Assembly: GCA_964620605.1 (NCBI GenBank)
Contig: CAZUHQ010000001.1
Span: forward strand, 62,001-126,000
DNA length: 64,000 bases
Reading direction: 5' to 3'
From: Thalassotalea_E sp964620605
Lineage (GTDB): Bacteria > Pseudomonadota > Gammaproteobacteria > Enterobacterales > Alteromonadaceae
Part shown: positions 51,243-60,252 of the stretch, piece by piece
Layout of the letters: the number at the start of each line of letters is the position of its first letter
Numbering within the stretch: position 1 is the stretch's first letter
Position numbers and translations under genes: made by a program
Notes under the pieces: generated by a model
Database searches by the model: none
Told to the model about the DNA's origin: nothing
Seen by the model: only the letters and a program-made list of their open reading frames with translations

Positions 51243-52981
51243 TGGATGAATTAAAACTCTATACCTATATTGCAGTGTTCGGTTCTTTTGCGCTGTATTT
51301 TGGTATCGCCTGGTGGGCACGTGCTGGCTCGACCAGCGAATTCTATGCTGCCGGTGGCGGCGTTACCCCGATGCAAAATGGCATGGCGATCGGTGCTGAC
51401 TGGATGAGCGCTGCGTCGTTTATTTCGATGGCGGGATTAATTGCATTTTTAGGTTATGGCGGCTCAGTATTTTTAATGGGTTGGACCGGTGGTTATGTAT
51501 TGCTCGCTATGTGTTTAGCACCTTATATGCGTAAACATGGCAAGTTTACCGTACCGGAATTCATCGGTGATCGTTTTTATTCAAAAACCGCCCGTATTGT
51601 TGCGGTTGTGTGTCTGATCATCGCGTCATTAACTTATATCATCGGTCAAATGAAAGGGGTCGGCGTTGCCTTCTCTCGCTTCTTGGAAGTGGAGTATGAC
51701 ATGGGCTTATATATCGGCATGGGGGTGGTATTCGTCTATGCGGTATTAGGTGGTATGAAGGGCATTACTTACACCCAAATTGCTCAGTACTGTGTGCTAA
51801 TTTTTGCTTACACTATTCCGGCGGTATTTATTTCATTACAGTTAACCGGTAATCCTATCCCGCAACTCGGCTTAGGCTCAACGTTAGCCGATGGTAGCGG
51901 CGTTTATCTGTTGGATAAGTTAGATACCGTCGTCACGGATTTAGGCTTTAAGGAATACACCACGGATAATATGGGTGGCACCTTGAACATGTTTGCTTAT
52001 ACCTTATCACTGATGATAGGTACTGCAGGCTTGCCACATGTTATTATGCGTTTCTTTACCGTGCCTAGCGTGCAGGCGGCGCGTTCGTCAGCCGGTTATG
52101 CCTTAGTGTTTATCGCTTTGCTTTACACAGTGGCTCCTGCCGTTGGTGCAATGGCTCGCTTTAACTTGATGAATACAATTGAACCTGCAGTAGGTCAAAA
52201 CCTGGCCTACGATGAGCGTCCTCAATGGTTTAAGGATTGGGAAAAAACCGGTTTATTAAAGTTTGAAGATAAAAACGGTGACGGCAAAGTACAATACGTT
52301 GCAGATCCAGCGAAAAATGAAATGGTCAAAGTTGACCGTGACATCATGGTATTGGCTAATCCTGCAATTGCGAATTTACCTAACTGGGTGATCGCTTTAG
52401 TGGCGGCCGGGGGGCTGGCTGCCGCGCTCTCTACCGCTGCCGGTTTATTGCTCGCGATATCTTCGTCGATTTCCCATGACTTGATGAAAGGGGTATTAAC
52501 GCCGGATATGTCGGAGAAAAATGAGCTGTTGGCTAGTCGTATCGTGATGACCTTGTCGATATTGCTCGCCGGTTACCTTGGCCTTAATCCGCCGGGCTTT
52601 GCTGCCGGTACCGTTGCTTTGGCCTTTGGTTTAGCCGCATCGAGTATTTTCCCGGTATTAATGATGGGTATTTTCTCGAAAAATATGAATAGCAAAGCCG
52701 CAATTTGGGGTATGTGCTCAGGTATTGGTGTCACTATGCTTTACGTATTCCAACACAAGGGCATCATGTTTATCCCTGGTACATCATTCCTCGGAGACAT
52801 GGGGGCTAACTGGTTCTTAGGTATTTCACCTAATGCCTTTGGTGCTGTTGGTGCCGTAGTTAACTTTGCCGTTGCCTTTATCGTGTTAAAAGTGACAGGT
52901 GCAGCACCACAAAATATCCAGGACATGGTGGTTAACTTCCGTACACCTCATGGTGAAGTAGCAGCGGCTCACGATCACTAG
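51242..52981 (+). CDS. ActP-like sodium:solute symporter (VC_2705 family)
   Basis: Inner-membrane symporter of 579 residues with about 13 hydrophobic helices, SSS-family. Conserved pieces: GSTSEFYAAGGGVTPMQNGMA, IGADWMSAASFISMAGLIA, SLTYIIGQMKGVGVAFSRF and IGTAGLPHVIMRFFTVPSV, all typical of the acetate/short-chain monocarboxylate transporters related to ActP. A loop with DKNGDGKVQYVAD looks like an EF-hand (about 340), a usual feature of this subfamily. ATG 51242 is coupled to the DUF4212 gene; GTG 51239 is also possible. Regulated with that gene; see the operator at 50810. Confidence 0.92.
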   Translation: MDELKLYTYIAVFGSFALYFGIAWWARAGSTSEFYAAGGGVTPMQNGMAIGADWMSAASFISMAGLIAFLGYGGSVFLMGWTGGYVLLAMCLAPYMRKHGKFTVPEFIGDRFYSKTARIVAVVCLIIASLTYIIGQMKGVGVAFSRFLEVEYDMGLYIGMGVVFVYAVLGGMKGITYTQIAQYCVLIFAYTIPAVFISLQLTGNPIPQLGLGSTLADGSGVYLLDKLDTVVTDLGFKEYTTDNMGGTLNMFAYTLSLMIGTAGLPHVIMRFFTVPSVQAARSSAGYALVFIALLYTVAPAVGAMARFNLMNTIEPAVGQNLAYDERPQWFKDWEKTGLLKFEDKNGDGKVQYVADPAKNEMVKVDRDIMVLANPAIANLPNWVIALVAAGGLAAALSTAAGLLLAISSSISHDLMKGVLTPDMSEKNELLASRIVMTLSILLAGYLGLNPPGFAAGTVALAFGLAASSIFPVLMMGIFSKNMNSKAAIWGMCSGIGVTMLYVFQHKGIMFIPGTSFLGDMGANWFLGISPNAFGAVGAVVNFAVAFIVLKVTGAAPQNIQDMVVNFRTPHGEVAAAHDH

Positions 52982-53061
52982 AGCAAAACTGTTATCTTAA
53001 AGTCATATGGCTCCTGTTATTTTAATGGGAGCCTTTGGTGTTAACAAACAACAGGATTATT

Positions 53062-53502
53062 ATGAATCGTCATACCAAGCTTGCACTATTATTGGCGCCA
53101 TTTTTAATTTTAGGTGGCTTTGTACTCTCTGATCTTTATCTCGAGCATCAGGCAAGCCAGCAGAAAATTATTCAATTAGTGCCATTTGGTCATTGTGACG
53201 TCAAGAATCAGCATTGCGTACTGAAATCCGGTGAATTTGAAGTCAATGTTATGGATACTAATGGCATTACTACGGTTAATTCCACTTATCCGCTAGACAC
53301 CGCGACCCTGTTTTTGGTGAATAAGCATAATCAGGCGGATTATTTTCAGCTCGGCATGAAAGACAGTCCTTATTACTGGCACCGGGAAACGCCATTAGGA
53401 GAATATATTGCCAATAAAGGGGACAGTTACAAGTTGCGCTTGATCCTGGAAATCAAAGGCGGCAAATATATTGCCGAGTTCTATAGCCAAACGGTTAAAT
53501 GA
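53062..53502 (+). CDS. Membrane-anchored hypothetical protein
   Basis: 146 residues: N-terminal hydrophobic segment (about 7-28, ALLLAPFLILGGFVLSDLYL), then a periplasmic beta-rich part with a Cys pair spaced seven apart (HCDVKNQHCVLK) that could form a disulfide, and the end LILEIKGGKYIAEFYSQTVK. AGGATTATT precedes the ATG at 53062; a GTG-type start at 53035 would add nine residues without a ribosome site. It follows the symporter gene by about 80 bases and may share its transcript. I do not recognise the family. Confidence 0.7.
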   Translation: MNRHTKLALLLAPFLILGGFVLSDLYLEHQASQQKIIQLVPFGHCDVKNQHCVLKSGEFEVNVMDTNGITTVNSTYPLDTATLFLVNKHNQADYFQLGMKDSPYYWHRETPLGEYIANKGDSYKLRLILEIKGGKYIAEFYSQTVK

Positions 53503-53519
53503 TTTCACTCATTTATACT

Positions 53520-54470
53520 TTAACAAGGTTTAAGTTCGCCTTGAAGTTGCTGGAGCCGATAATTGCTGGGTAGCTGCTTACTATCTATTTGCTCAAATAC
53601 TGCTCTGGCCTGGCATTCTTGTTGTTGCTTTAACATTACTTGCACTAGGTGATATCTCGCCTGGTTGGCTTTCGCCATATCACCAGCCTCACTGGCAATT
53701 TTAATGGTCTTAGTGAAATACTCACTGGCCTGGGGGAATTGCGCTAAACGGGCATAGGTATCGGCAAGATTAAAAAGCACGACTGCTATCTGTTGCTTAT
53801 TGCCAAAGATTTTCGCCCATTTTATGGTATCAAGCCAATGACGCAGCGCCTGTTTCGGTTGCTTTAAGTAATTAGCAACATGCCCCATATTTCCGTGTAA
53901 CTCCATCATGAAACGACTATCCGGGCTGTTCGGGTGTTTTTTCGCTAACTCGGTTAATAACTCGTACGCTTGTTGATGTTCTCCGAGTGCCATTTGCAAG
54001 TTGGCAAATTGTACTAATCGTATCGGTGATGGGTATTGTTGATTCATTTGTAATAACAGCGATTGCGCAAATTGATATTGCTGCTGGCTGCGTACTTTAT
54101 CGTTAGCGTCTAATGCCGCTTTGGCAAAATAGATCGCGTTAGTGATTTGAAACAATATAGGTAGCTCGGGCTTGTCTATCCACTTTTCAGTTTCGAGATA
54201 AAGGGCGTTAAATTTCTGCAAATTAAACAGCGCTTCATACTTATATTGTAGTACTTCAAAAAACATCGGGCTGTTAGGCGGTAAAGACGGTTGCACCTGG
54301 TCAATAGTTACCAGGCAGTCAAAAGGCGAAAACAGGCAGGTTGATGATACCTGGCTGATAATATTGTTAGCAGATTTTTCCTGGCCAGCATGCGCGTTTG
54401 TTAAAAAACAGAACATGCATAACAAGCTGATTAATAATTTAGTTAATAGAGTTGAATCGGCTTGTTTCAT
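53520..54470 (-). CDS. Secreted TPR-repeat protein
   Basis: Exported 316-residue protein with signal peptide MKQADSTLLTKLLISLLCMFCFLTNAHA. The body is helical with TPR-like units, clearest in HQQAYELLTELAKKHPNSPD and AVVLFNLADTYARLAQFPQASEYFTKTI. Two cysteines near the mature N-terminus (STCLFSPFDCLVT) and two near the C-terminus may form disulfides. No catalytic domain. It probably scaffolds other envelope proteins. Single minus-strand gene, convergent with the symporter unit. Confidence 0.72.
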   Translation of the reverse strand: MKQADSTLLTKLLISLLCMFCFLTNAHAGQEKSANNIISQVSSTCLFSPFDCLVTIDQVQPSLPPNSPMFFEVLQYKYEALFNLQKFNALYLETEKWIDKPELPILFQITNAIYFAKAALDANDKVRSQQQYQFAQSLLLQMNQQYPSPIRLVQFANLQMALGEHQQAYELLTELAKKHPNSPDSRFMMELHGNMGHVANYLKQPKQALRHWLDTIKWAKIFGNKQQIAVVLFNLADTYARLAQFPQASEYFTKTIKIASEAGDMAKANQARYHLVQVMLKQQQECQARAVFEQIDSKQLPSNYRLQQLQGELKPC

Positions 54471-54874
54471 GCGTTCCCTGCCTAGTAGTTATTACATTTA
54501 ATAGTATTCAATTTAATTGAGATCACCAAGGTATTTAATCCTTATGCGCTAATAGCAGTGCAAGTTGCCGAGATCTTGTTTATCGCCTGTTGCGCGGTGC
54601 TGGCATAGCAAGTTACGAAATAATTAAACAATGATACCAGTATGAGTACTCCATGAATCACTTGTTTAATTAAATATGAGGTCATCTATTTTTAATCATT
54701 GCTTGTGGAATACAACTTATGTTAGCAAGTAATTTATCAAGTAAGTGGTGTTTGCTCCAGTAATTTATTTGGACATTAGTATAAAAGTGCTTGATCAGTT
54801 CAGATGCGAAAGTAGCAAAAAAGCAACACCGGCACTGGCTGGGTGTTGCTTTTTCTGGGCTAATAATTGTGGGT
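54471..54874. other. Gene-free stretch between TPR gene and M1 peptidase
   Basis: About 400 bases. It contains the promoter of the TPR gene (unresolved) and the terminator of the M1 peptidase at 54818-54854. A frame of 61 codons at 54791-54976 runs through the terminator and is rejected. Confidence 0.55.
54818..54854 (-). terminator. Terminator of the M1 aminopeptidase gene
   Basis: Perfect 13-bp arms AAAAAGCAACACC / GGTGTTGCTTTTT with an 11-base loop; T-run on the minus strand. Confidence 0.93.
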
Positions 54875-56545
54875 TTAGCCTTGAAGATTCAAACTCGAGA
54901 CATAAAAATTATTGTCGACTTTGATATTTGGCTTTTTATCTTTAACACTGATTTCAGACCAGCTAGTCGTCGGTGACAACCAGGTCGGCTGATCATTTAT
55001 AAACACTCGTACCGGCATATCAAAGCCAGGTTGAACATTACTCCAGCGAATACGCAGCTTATCGTCTTTTAAGTAATATTCTAAGTTAGGAATGCGGCTA
55101 TCACGTAAGTATTGGTCAAACACCTTGCTGAAATCTTTACCCGATTGTTGAGAAATATAGTTTTCAATCTGCTTGGTGGTCACTGTTTGATGATAGAAGG
55201 TTTGCCCAATACCGCGCAGTATTTCACGCCACTTGTTATCGTCATCAATGACCTGGCGAATGGTATGAAGCATGTTGCCGCCTTTATCGTACATATCGCT
55301 AGAGCCTTCGCTGTGGATATTGTACTGGCCGATAATAGCTTGCTGATTTTGAATATTCAGGCGCTGACCTCGGGTGTATTTAAACGCAGTTTCTTTACCG
55401 AAGTGATATTCCAGGAACAGGCTTTCCGAATAGTTGGTAAAGCTCTCGTGGATCCACATGTCGGCAATGTCTTTACTGGTGACATTATTGGCAAACCATT
55501 CGTGACCGGTTTCATGAACGATAATAAAGTCAAACAACATCCCTGGGCCGGCATCACTGCGATCTCGGCCTAAATAGCCATTCTGGTAACCATTACCGTA
55601 AGTGACTGAACTTTGATGCTCCATGCCCAGGTAAGGCGCTTCTACCAGCTTATAGCTGTCTTGATAAAATGGATAAGGGCCAAACCAGTATTCCAGCGCT
55701 TCTATGGTGCGCTTTCCTTCTTTAAACTGTTTTTTCGCCTTAGTTAAGTTATCGCGTAGCACCCAGTAGTCCATATCCAGTGTGCCTTTTTCACCCTGAT
55801 ATTTTTCACCAAAGTGGACATAGTCGCCGATATTGATATTGACGCCGTAATTATTGATTGGATTAACAACCCGCCAGTGATAGGTTTTGGTTTTCGCCTG
55901 TTTATTGTGAGTAGTTTTAATTAATCGGCCATTAGAAACATCGACCAAATGTTCAGGCACTTCGACACGAATATCAACACCGCTATCCGGCTCGTCATAG
56001 CCGTGATCTTTATTCGGCCACCAGATACTGGCGCCTACTCCCTGATTGCTGGAGGCAATAAAATCATTGCCGTTTTTATCTTTACTCCAGGTAATACCGC
56101 CATCCCAGGGTGCGCGTTTGGCAACGGTTGGCGCGCCGGAAAAATGCATCACTAAGGTTTGCTCTGAACCGATAACCTGCTCAATTTTTGGTGTAATGAA
56201 ATAACTGTAACCATCTTGAGTCATTTTAAGCTGCTCGCCATTTTGAGTCACTTTAGTCAGCTTCATCGGCGCTTGTAACTCAATCTGCAATGCCTGTTGA
56301 GCGCCGACAACCCGGTATGACATGGTGTTAGTACCGGCAATGGTGCGGGTTTTAGGGTCGACTTTGACCGCTAAATCATAATGACTTAAATCCCACCAGG
56401 CACGCTCCGGGGTAATGGAACCGCGCAGCACGGCTTGTCTGGAACCCTGGTTTTCAGTGCCAAAAAGATTATCTGCCCAGGTGGCGGTTGTTTGGATACA
56501 GCTAAGTGCAGCGGCAAAAGCTAGGTGGCTCGGTTTTAATTTCAT
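54875..56545 (-). CDS. M1-family zinc aminopeptidase, secreted
   Basis: Exported peptidase of 556 residues. Signal peptide ends near TATWADN. An N-terminal beta-domain (about 30-250, RAWWDLSHYDLAVKVDPKTRTIAGTNTMSYR) precedes the catalytic domain, where APYLGMEHQSSV replaces the common GAMEN motif, and the zinc site is His344-Glu345-x-x-His348 in HETGHEWF with third ligand Glu367 in HESFTNYSE. The short C-terminal domain is typical of the bacterial secreted M1 group, smaller than PepN. It removes N-terminal residues from peptides. Lone gene with its own terminator. Confidence 0.92.
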   Translation of the reverse strand: MKLKPSHLAFAAALSCIQTTATWADNLFGTENQGSRQAVLRGSITPERAWWDLSHYDLAVKVDPKTRTIAGTNTMSYRVVGAQQALQIELQAPMKLTKVTQNGEQLKMTQDGYSYFITPKIEQVIGSEQTLVMHFSGAPTVAKRAPWDGGITWSKDKNGNDFIASSNQGVGASIWWPNKDHGYDEPDSGVDIRVEVPEHLVDVSNGRLIKTTHNKQAKTKTYHWRVVNPINNYGVNINIGDYVHFGEKYQGEKGTLDMDYWVLRDNLTKAKKQFKEGKRTIEALEYWFGPYPFYQDSYKLVEAPYLGMEHQSSVTYGNGYQNGYLGRDRSDAGPGMLFDFIIVHETGHEWFANNVTSKDIADMWIHESFTNYSESLFLEYHFGKETAFKYTRGQRLNIQNQQAIIGQYNIHSEGSSDMYDKGGNMLHTIRQVIDDDNKWREILRGIGQTFYHQTVTTKQIENYISQQSGKDFSKVFDQYLRDSRIPNLEYYLKDDKLRIRWSNVQPGFDMPVRVFINDQPTWLSPTTSWSEISVKDKKPNIKVDNNFYVSSLNLQG

Positions 56546-56677
56546 ATCATTCTTCTTACTTTACGAACTTACATTATCTCTATAATAATTCCTGTATAAT
56601 GTATATCTTTTTGCGTTGGATAGCCAAGAAATAAAGTTATTTAACTTGCATCTCGGATCTTATTCTCTTAAATTTAA
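56546..56677. other. Upstream part of the divergent peptidase/thiamine control region
   Basis: 132 bases before the riboswitch aptamer; holds promoters of the M1 peptidase (minus) and thiamine operon (plus). No element is clear. TCGGATCT at 56653-56660 is complementary to AGATCCGA at 56801-56808 in the riboswitch terminator loop. Confidence 0.45.
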
Positions 56678-56782
56678 CCCCTTACTTGTCGGAGTGCTTT
56701 GATTCGTGTTAACGAATTAAAAGCTGAGATCGCATTTGCGGGATCCGTAGAACCTGATCAGGCTAATACCTGCGTAAGGGAA
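56678..56782 (+). promoter_or_regulatory. TPP riboswitch (thi box) of the thiamine operon
   Basis: Aptamer recognised by CTGAGAT, GAACCTGATCAGG, TAATACCTGCGTAAGGGAA in the right order. Outer stem P1 CCCTTAC (56679-56685) / GTAAGGG (56774-56780); a second arm GCTTT..AAAGC includes ATTCGT / ACGAAT. Binding of thiamine pyrophosphate would turn the thi genes off. The expression platform follows at 56791. Confidence 0.95.
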
Positions 56783-56790
56783 CAAAGTTA

Positions 56791-56817
56791 AAACAATCGA
56801 GATCCGAATTGTTTTTC
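56791..56817 (+). terminator. Riboswitch expression platform: intrinsic terminator
   Basis: Stem AAACAATCG / CGAATTGTTT with one bulged T, followed by TTTTTCTC. It lies 10 bases after the aptamer, where ligand binding should favour it. Its loop is complementary to TCGGATCT at 56653. Confidence 0.65.
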
Positions 56818-56878
56818 TCATTCTACACTCCGTCTTTTTACTTGTAACATATTTAGCACAATAAAAAGGCAACAAATT

Positions 56879-58843
56879 ATGACAACAACGTCAGCAAACT
56901 TATCACGCCGCGAGCGCCGGGCACAGGCACAGGCTTTTATCAATAACGTTTCCGGTCAAAGTTACCCGAACTCACAAAAAATTTATGTTAAAGGCACACT
57001 GCATAATATTGCAGTAGGGATGCGGGAAATTATCGTTGGCGATACCTTTGTCGGTGGCAGCCAAGAAAATCCGGTGTTTGAACCTAATGAGCCGGTAAGG
57101 GTATACGATACCTCAGGTGTTTATACCGATCCGGATATTACTTTAGATGTTCATCAGGGCTTGCCGAAATTGCGCGCCGAGTGGATTGTCGCCCGCGCGG
57201 ATAGTGAAGTGCTCAATGGTGCCAGTTCCGGCTACTCGCAGCAGCGCCTCGCTGATGAAGGCTTAGATCATATCCGCTTTGAAAACCTGCCAAAAGTGCG
57301 TAAGGCAAAAGCGGGCAAAAATGTTACTCAGATGCATTACGCTCGTCAGGGAATTATCACCCCTGAAATGGAATATATCGCGATTAGGGAGAATACCAAG
57401 CGTGCTGAAATGAAAGATGAAATTCTTAAACATCAGCATCCGGGGCAAAGTTTTGGCGCAAATATTCCTGAAGAAATCACTCCGGAATTTGTTCGCCAGG
57501 AAGTCGCGGCAGGTCGGGCGATCATCCCCGCGAATATCAACCATCCGGAATCTGAGCCTATGGTTATCGGCCGCAATTTTTTAATTAAGGTCAATTCCAA
57601 TATCGGCAATTCTGCAGTCAGCTCATCAATTGAAGAAGAGGTGGAAAAACTGGTGTGGTCGACCAAATGGGGCGCCGATACTGTGATGGATCTCTCTACC
57701 GGCCGTTATATCCATGAAACCCGAGAGTGGATCATTCGCAACTCGCCGGTACCGATTGGCACAGTACCGATTTATCAGGCGTTGGAGAAAGTTAACGGCG
57801 TCGCCGAAGATCTGACCTGGGAAGTGTTCCGCGATACCTTGATTGAGCAGGCGGAACAGGGAGTGGATTACTTTACCATTCATGCAGGGGTGTTACTGAG
57901 ATATGTGCCGATGACCGCAAAACGAGTCACTGGCATAGTTTCACGCGGCGGTTCTATCATGGCGAAATGGTGTTTGTCGCACCATAAGGAAAATTTCCTC
58001 TATACCCATTTTGAAGAGATCTGTGAAATTTGTAAGGCGTATGACGTTTCGTTTTCATTAGGCGACGGCCTGCGTCCAGGCTCGATTGCCGATGCCAATG
58101 ATGAAGCCCAGTTTAGCGAACTGCATACTTTAGGAGAACTTACAAAAATCGCCTGGCAGCATGATGTGCAAGTGATGATTGAAGGCCCTGGTCATGTGCC
58201 GCTGCATATGGTGAAAGCCAATATGGACGAGCAGCTTAAGCATTGTCACGAAGCGCCGTTTTATACTTTAGGGCCACTAACCACAGATATTGCCCCTGGT
58301 TATGACCATATTACTTCCGGCATCGGGGCGGCGAATATTGGCTGGTATGGCTGTGCCATGCTTTGTTATGTCACGCCGAAAGAGCATTTAGGGCTGCCGA
58401 ATAAGGAAGATGTTAAAGAAGGTTTGATCACCTATAAAATTGCCGCCCATGCCGGTGATTTAGCAAAAGGCCATCCAGGGGCACAGATTCGCGATAATGC
58501 CTTGTCAAAAGCGCGTTTTGAATTTAGATGGCACGATCAATTTAATCTCGGCCTGGATCCCGAGCGGGCGCGTCAATATCACGATGAAACCCTGCCACAG
58601 GAGTCTGGCAAAATCGCACATTTTTGTTCGATGTGCGGGCCAAAATTCTGTTCAATGAAGATCACTCAGGATGTGCGGGATTATGCTGCCAAGCTCGAAG
58701 CGGATCAGCAAATCCAGATAAAACTGCTAGATGAAACCGTCGCTACCAATGGCCAGTCGCTGGATCAGGCGATTGCCGGGATGGCGGAAAAGTCGGCCCA
58801 GTTTAAAGCGAGCGGCAGTGAAATTTACCATCAGGCGAAATAA
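56879..58843 (+). CDS. thiC: Phosphomethylpyrimidine synthase ThiC
   Basis: Radical-SAM enzyme of 654 residues that makes the HMP-P pyrimidine of thiamine from AIR. Long N-terminal domain (MTTTSANLSRRERRAQ, typical of proteobacterial ThiC) and catalytic barrel with DLSTGRYIHETREWI, PVPIGTVPIYQALEKVNG, GDGLRPGSIADANDEAQF and C-terminal [4Fe-4S] cluster motif CSMCGPKFCSMK. Leader riboswitch upstream. AAAGGC lies nine bases before the ATG. Confidence 0.97.
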   Translation: MTTTSANLSRRERRAQAQAFINNVSGQSYPNSQKIYVKGTLHNIAVGMREIIVGDTFVGGSQENPVFEPNEPVRVYDTSGVYTDPDITLDVHQGLPKLRAEWIVARADSEVLNGASSGYSQQRLADEGLDHIRFENLPKVRKAKAGKNVTQMHYARQGIITPEMEYIAIRENTKRAEMKDEILKHQHPGQSFGANIPEEITPEFVRQEVAAGRAIIPANINHPESEPMVIGRNFLIKVNSNIGNSAVSSSIEEEVEKLVWSTKWGADTVMDLSTGRYIHETREWIIRNSPVPIGTVPIYQALEKVNGVAEDLTWEVFRDTLIEQAEQGVDYFTIHAGVLLRYVPMTAKRVTGIVSRGGSIMAKWCLSHHKENFLYTHFEEICEICKAYDVSFSLGDGLRPGSIADANDEAQFSELHTLGELTKIAWQHDVQVMIEGPGHVPLHMVKANMDEQLKHCHEAPFYTLGPLTTDIAPGYDHITSGIGAANIGWYGCAMLCYVTPKEHLGLPNKEDVKEGLITYKIAAHAGDLAKGHPGAQIRDNALSKARFEFRWHDQFNLGLDPERARQYHDETLPQESGKIAHFCSMCGPKFCSMKITQDVRDYAAKLEADQQIQIKLLDETVATNGQSLDQAIAGMAEKSAQFKASGSEIYHQAK

Positions 58844-58848
58844 CTGAG

Positions 58849-60036
58849 ATGATAAATCAGCAGTTGACACATCCGTCATCAGCAAAAAAATCAGCCCATT
58901 TTGCCATTGTCGGCGGAGGCCTTATCGGGCGCTTAACCGCCTGGCAGCTTGCTAAATTTGGTTATCGGGTCACTTTGCTCGATAAAGATAGCAAGCGTGC
59001 CAGGCAAAGCGCTGCCTATGCGGCGGCGGGCTTATTAACGCCGCTCGGTGAAGTGATGCACAGTGAAGCCAATATTGTTGAAATGGGCTTTGCGTCACTG
59101 AAATGCTGGCCGAAGTTACTGGCGCAGCTAACCGGTTATACTTACTTTCAGCAAGCGGGTAGCCTTGTTGTTAGTCACGAGCAAGATCGTGGTGATTATC
59201 AGCGTTTTGCCCGTTATCTGGCGAGTCACTATGCGGATTATCAATGCCAGAGTATCAACCGCCAGCAATTATTGGAGTTAGAGCCTGAGCTTGGTCGCAG
59301 CTTTCATGCAGGTTTGTACCTACCGCAGGAAGGCCAGCTTGGAAACCGAAAGTTGCTCATTGCCCTGCAACAGGAGCTGGAAACACTTGAAGTTAACTGG
59401 CTGGAACAGGCATTGGTTAACGGCATAGTCCAACAGGATAGTGGCTGTCAGCTTAAATACCACCAGAGTGAACAGCAATATGATCTCAATTGTGATTATG
59501 TTATCGATTGTCGTGGTAGTGGCGCGCGGGCATCACAGTGCAGTAAAAACTCGCTAGCACTCAAGGATTTAAGAGCGGTACGCGGCGAATTATTTCAGCT
59601 GTTCGCGCCAGATGTTCACCTCAATCGACCGATTCGCTTAATGCATCCGAGATATCAGCTTTATATCGCGCCGAAAACCCATGGCTATTATGTTGTCGGT
59701 GCCACCGAAATTGAAAGTGAAGATAGCGCGCCGATGACGGTACGTGCTGCGATGGAGCTATTAAGCGCCGCCTATAGTGTTCATCCGGGCTTTGCCGAAG
59801 CAAACATTCGCCAGCATATCAGTCAGTTACGACCGGCATTTAGTGATAACCAGCCCAAGATTTTAATGGCTGAGCGAATCATTCAAGTCAATGGCTTATA
59901 CCGTCACGGATTTTTAATCGCGCCAGTTGTCTTAGCGCAAGTGCTGACGGCGGCTCAGCAGCTGGTTGAAGGTCAGCCGGTGATAGATTCGCCATACGGT
60001 CACTGGCTGCCGGTGAGCCAAGTAGAAACGGTTTAA
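58849..60036 (+). CDS. thiO: FAD-dependent glycine oxidase ThiO
   Basis: Cytosolic flavoenzyme of 395 residues that oxidises glycine to iminoglycine for the thiazole of thiamine, in place of ThiH. N-terminal dinucleotide-binding motif FAIVGGGLIGRLTAWQLAKFG with acidic residue in VTLLDKD, then AAYAAAGLLTPLGE, and a C-terminal RHGFLIAPV FAD contact. Its ATG begins 5 bases after thiC, and thiS follows after one base. Confidence 0.92.
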   Translation: MINQQLTHPSSAKKSAHFAIVGGGLIGRLTAWQLAKFGYRVTLLDKDSKRARQSAAYAAAGLLTPLGEVMHSEANIVEMGFASLKCWPKLLAQLTGYTYFQQAGSLVVSHEQDRGDYQRFARYLASHYADYQCQSINRQQLLELEPELGRSFHAGLYLPQEGQLGNRKLLIALQQELETLEVNWLEQALVNGIVQQDSGCQLKYHQSEQQYDLNCDYVIDCRGSGARASQCSKNSLALKDLRAVRGELFQLFAPDVHLNRPIRLMHPRYQLYIAPKTHGYYVVGATEIESEDSAPMTVRAAMELLSAAYSVHPGFAEANIRQHISQLRPAFSDNQPKILMAERIIQVNGLYRHGFLIAPVVLAQVLTAAQQLVEGQPVIDSPYGHWLPVSQVETV

Positions 60037-60037
60037 C

Positions 60038-60250
60038 ATGAATATTTATATTAACGGTCAGCCGATTGCGCTGACAGCACAAAGCACCAACGTCGCAGCG
60101 GCGCTAACGCAGTTTTTAACTGCCGCGAATGAAAAACAAAGTTTTGCCGTGGCGTTAAACGGCGATTTTGTCGATAAAGCGCAATATCAAAACACGCCAT
60201 TAACCGAGGGTGATTGCCTGGACGTGTTATTTCCAATTCAGGGAGGTTAG
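60038..60250 (+). CDS. thiS: Sulfur carrier protein ThiS
   Basis: Ubiquitin-like carrier of 70 residues with the required C-terminal Gly-Gly (DVLFPIQGG), where the thiocarboxylate is formed. Slightly longer than E. coli ThiS. It stands 1 base after thiO and 2 bases before thiG. ThiF, which activates it, is not in this window. Confidence 0.93.
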   Translation: MNIYINGQPIALTAQSTNVAAALTQFLTAANEKQSFAVALNGDFVDKAQYQNTPLTEGDCLDVLFPIQGG

Positions 60251-60252
60251 CA

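Noticed and set aside
54791..54976. 61-codon plus-strand open frame
   Set aside because: It crosses the M1 peptidase terminator and its coding region on the other strand.
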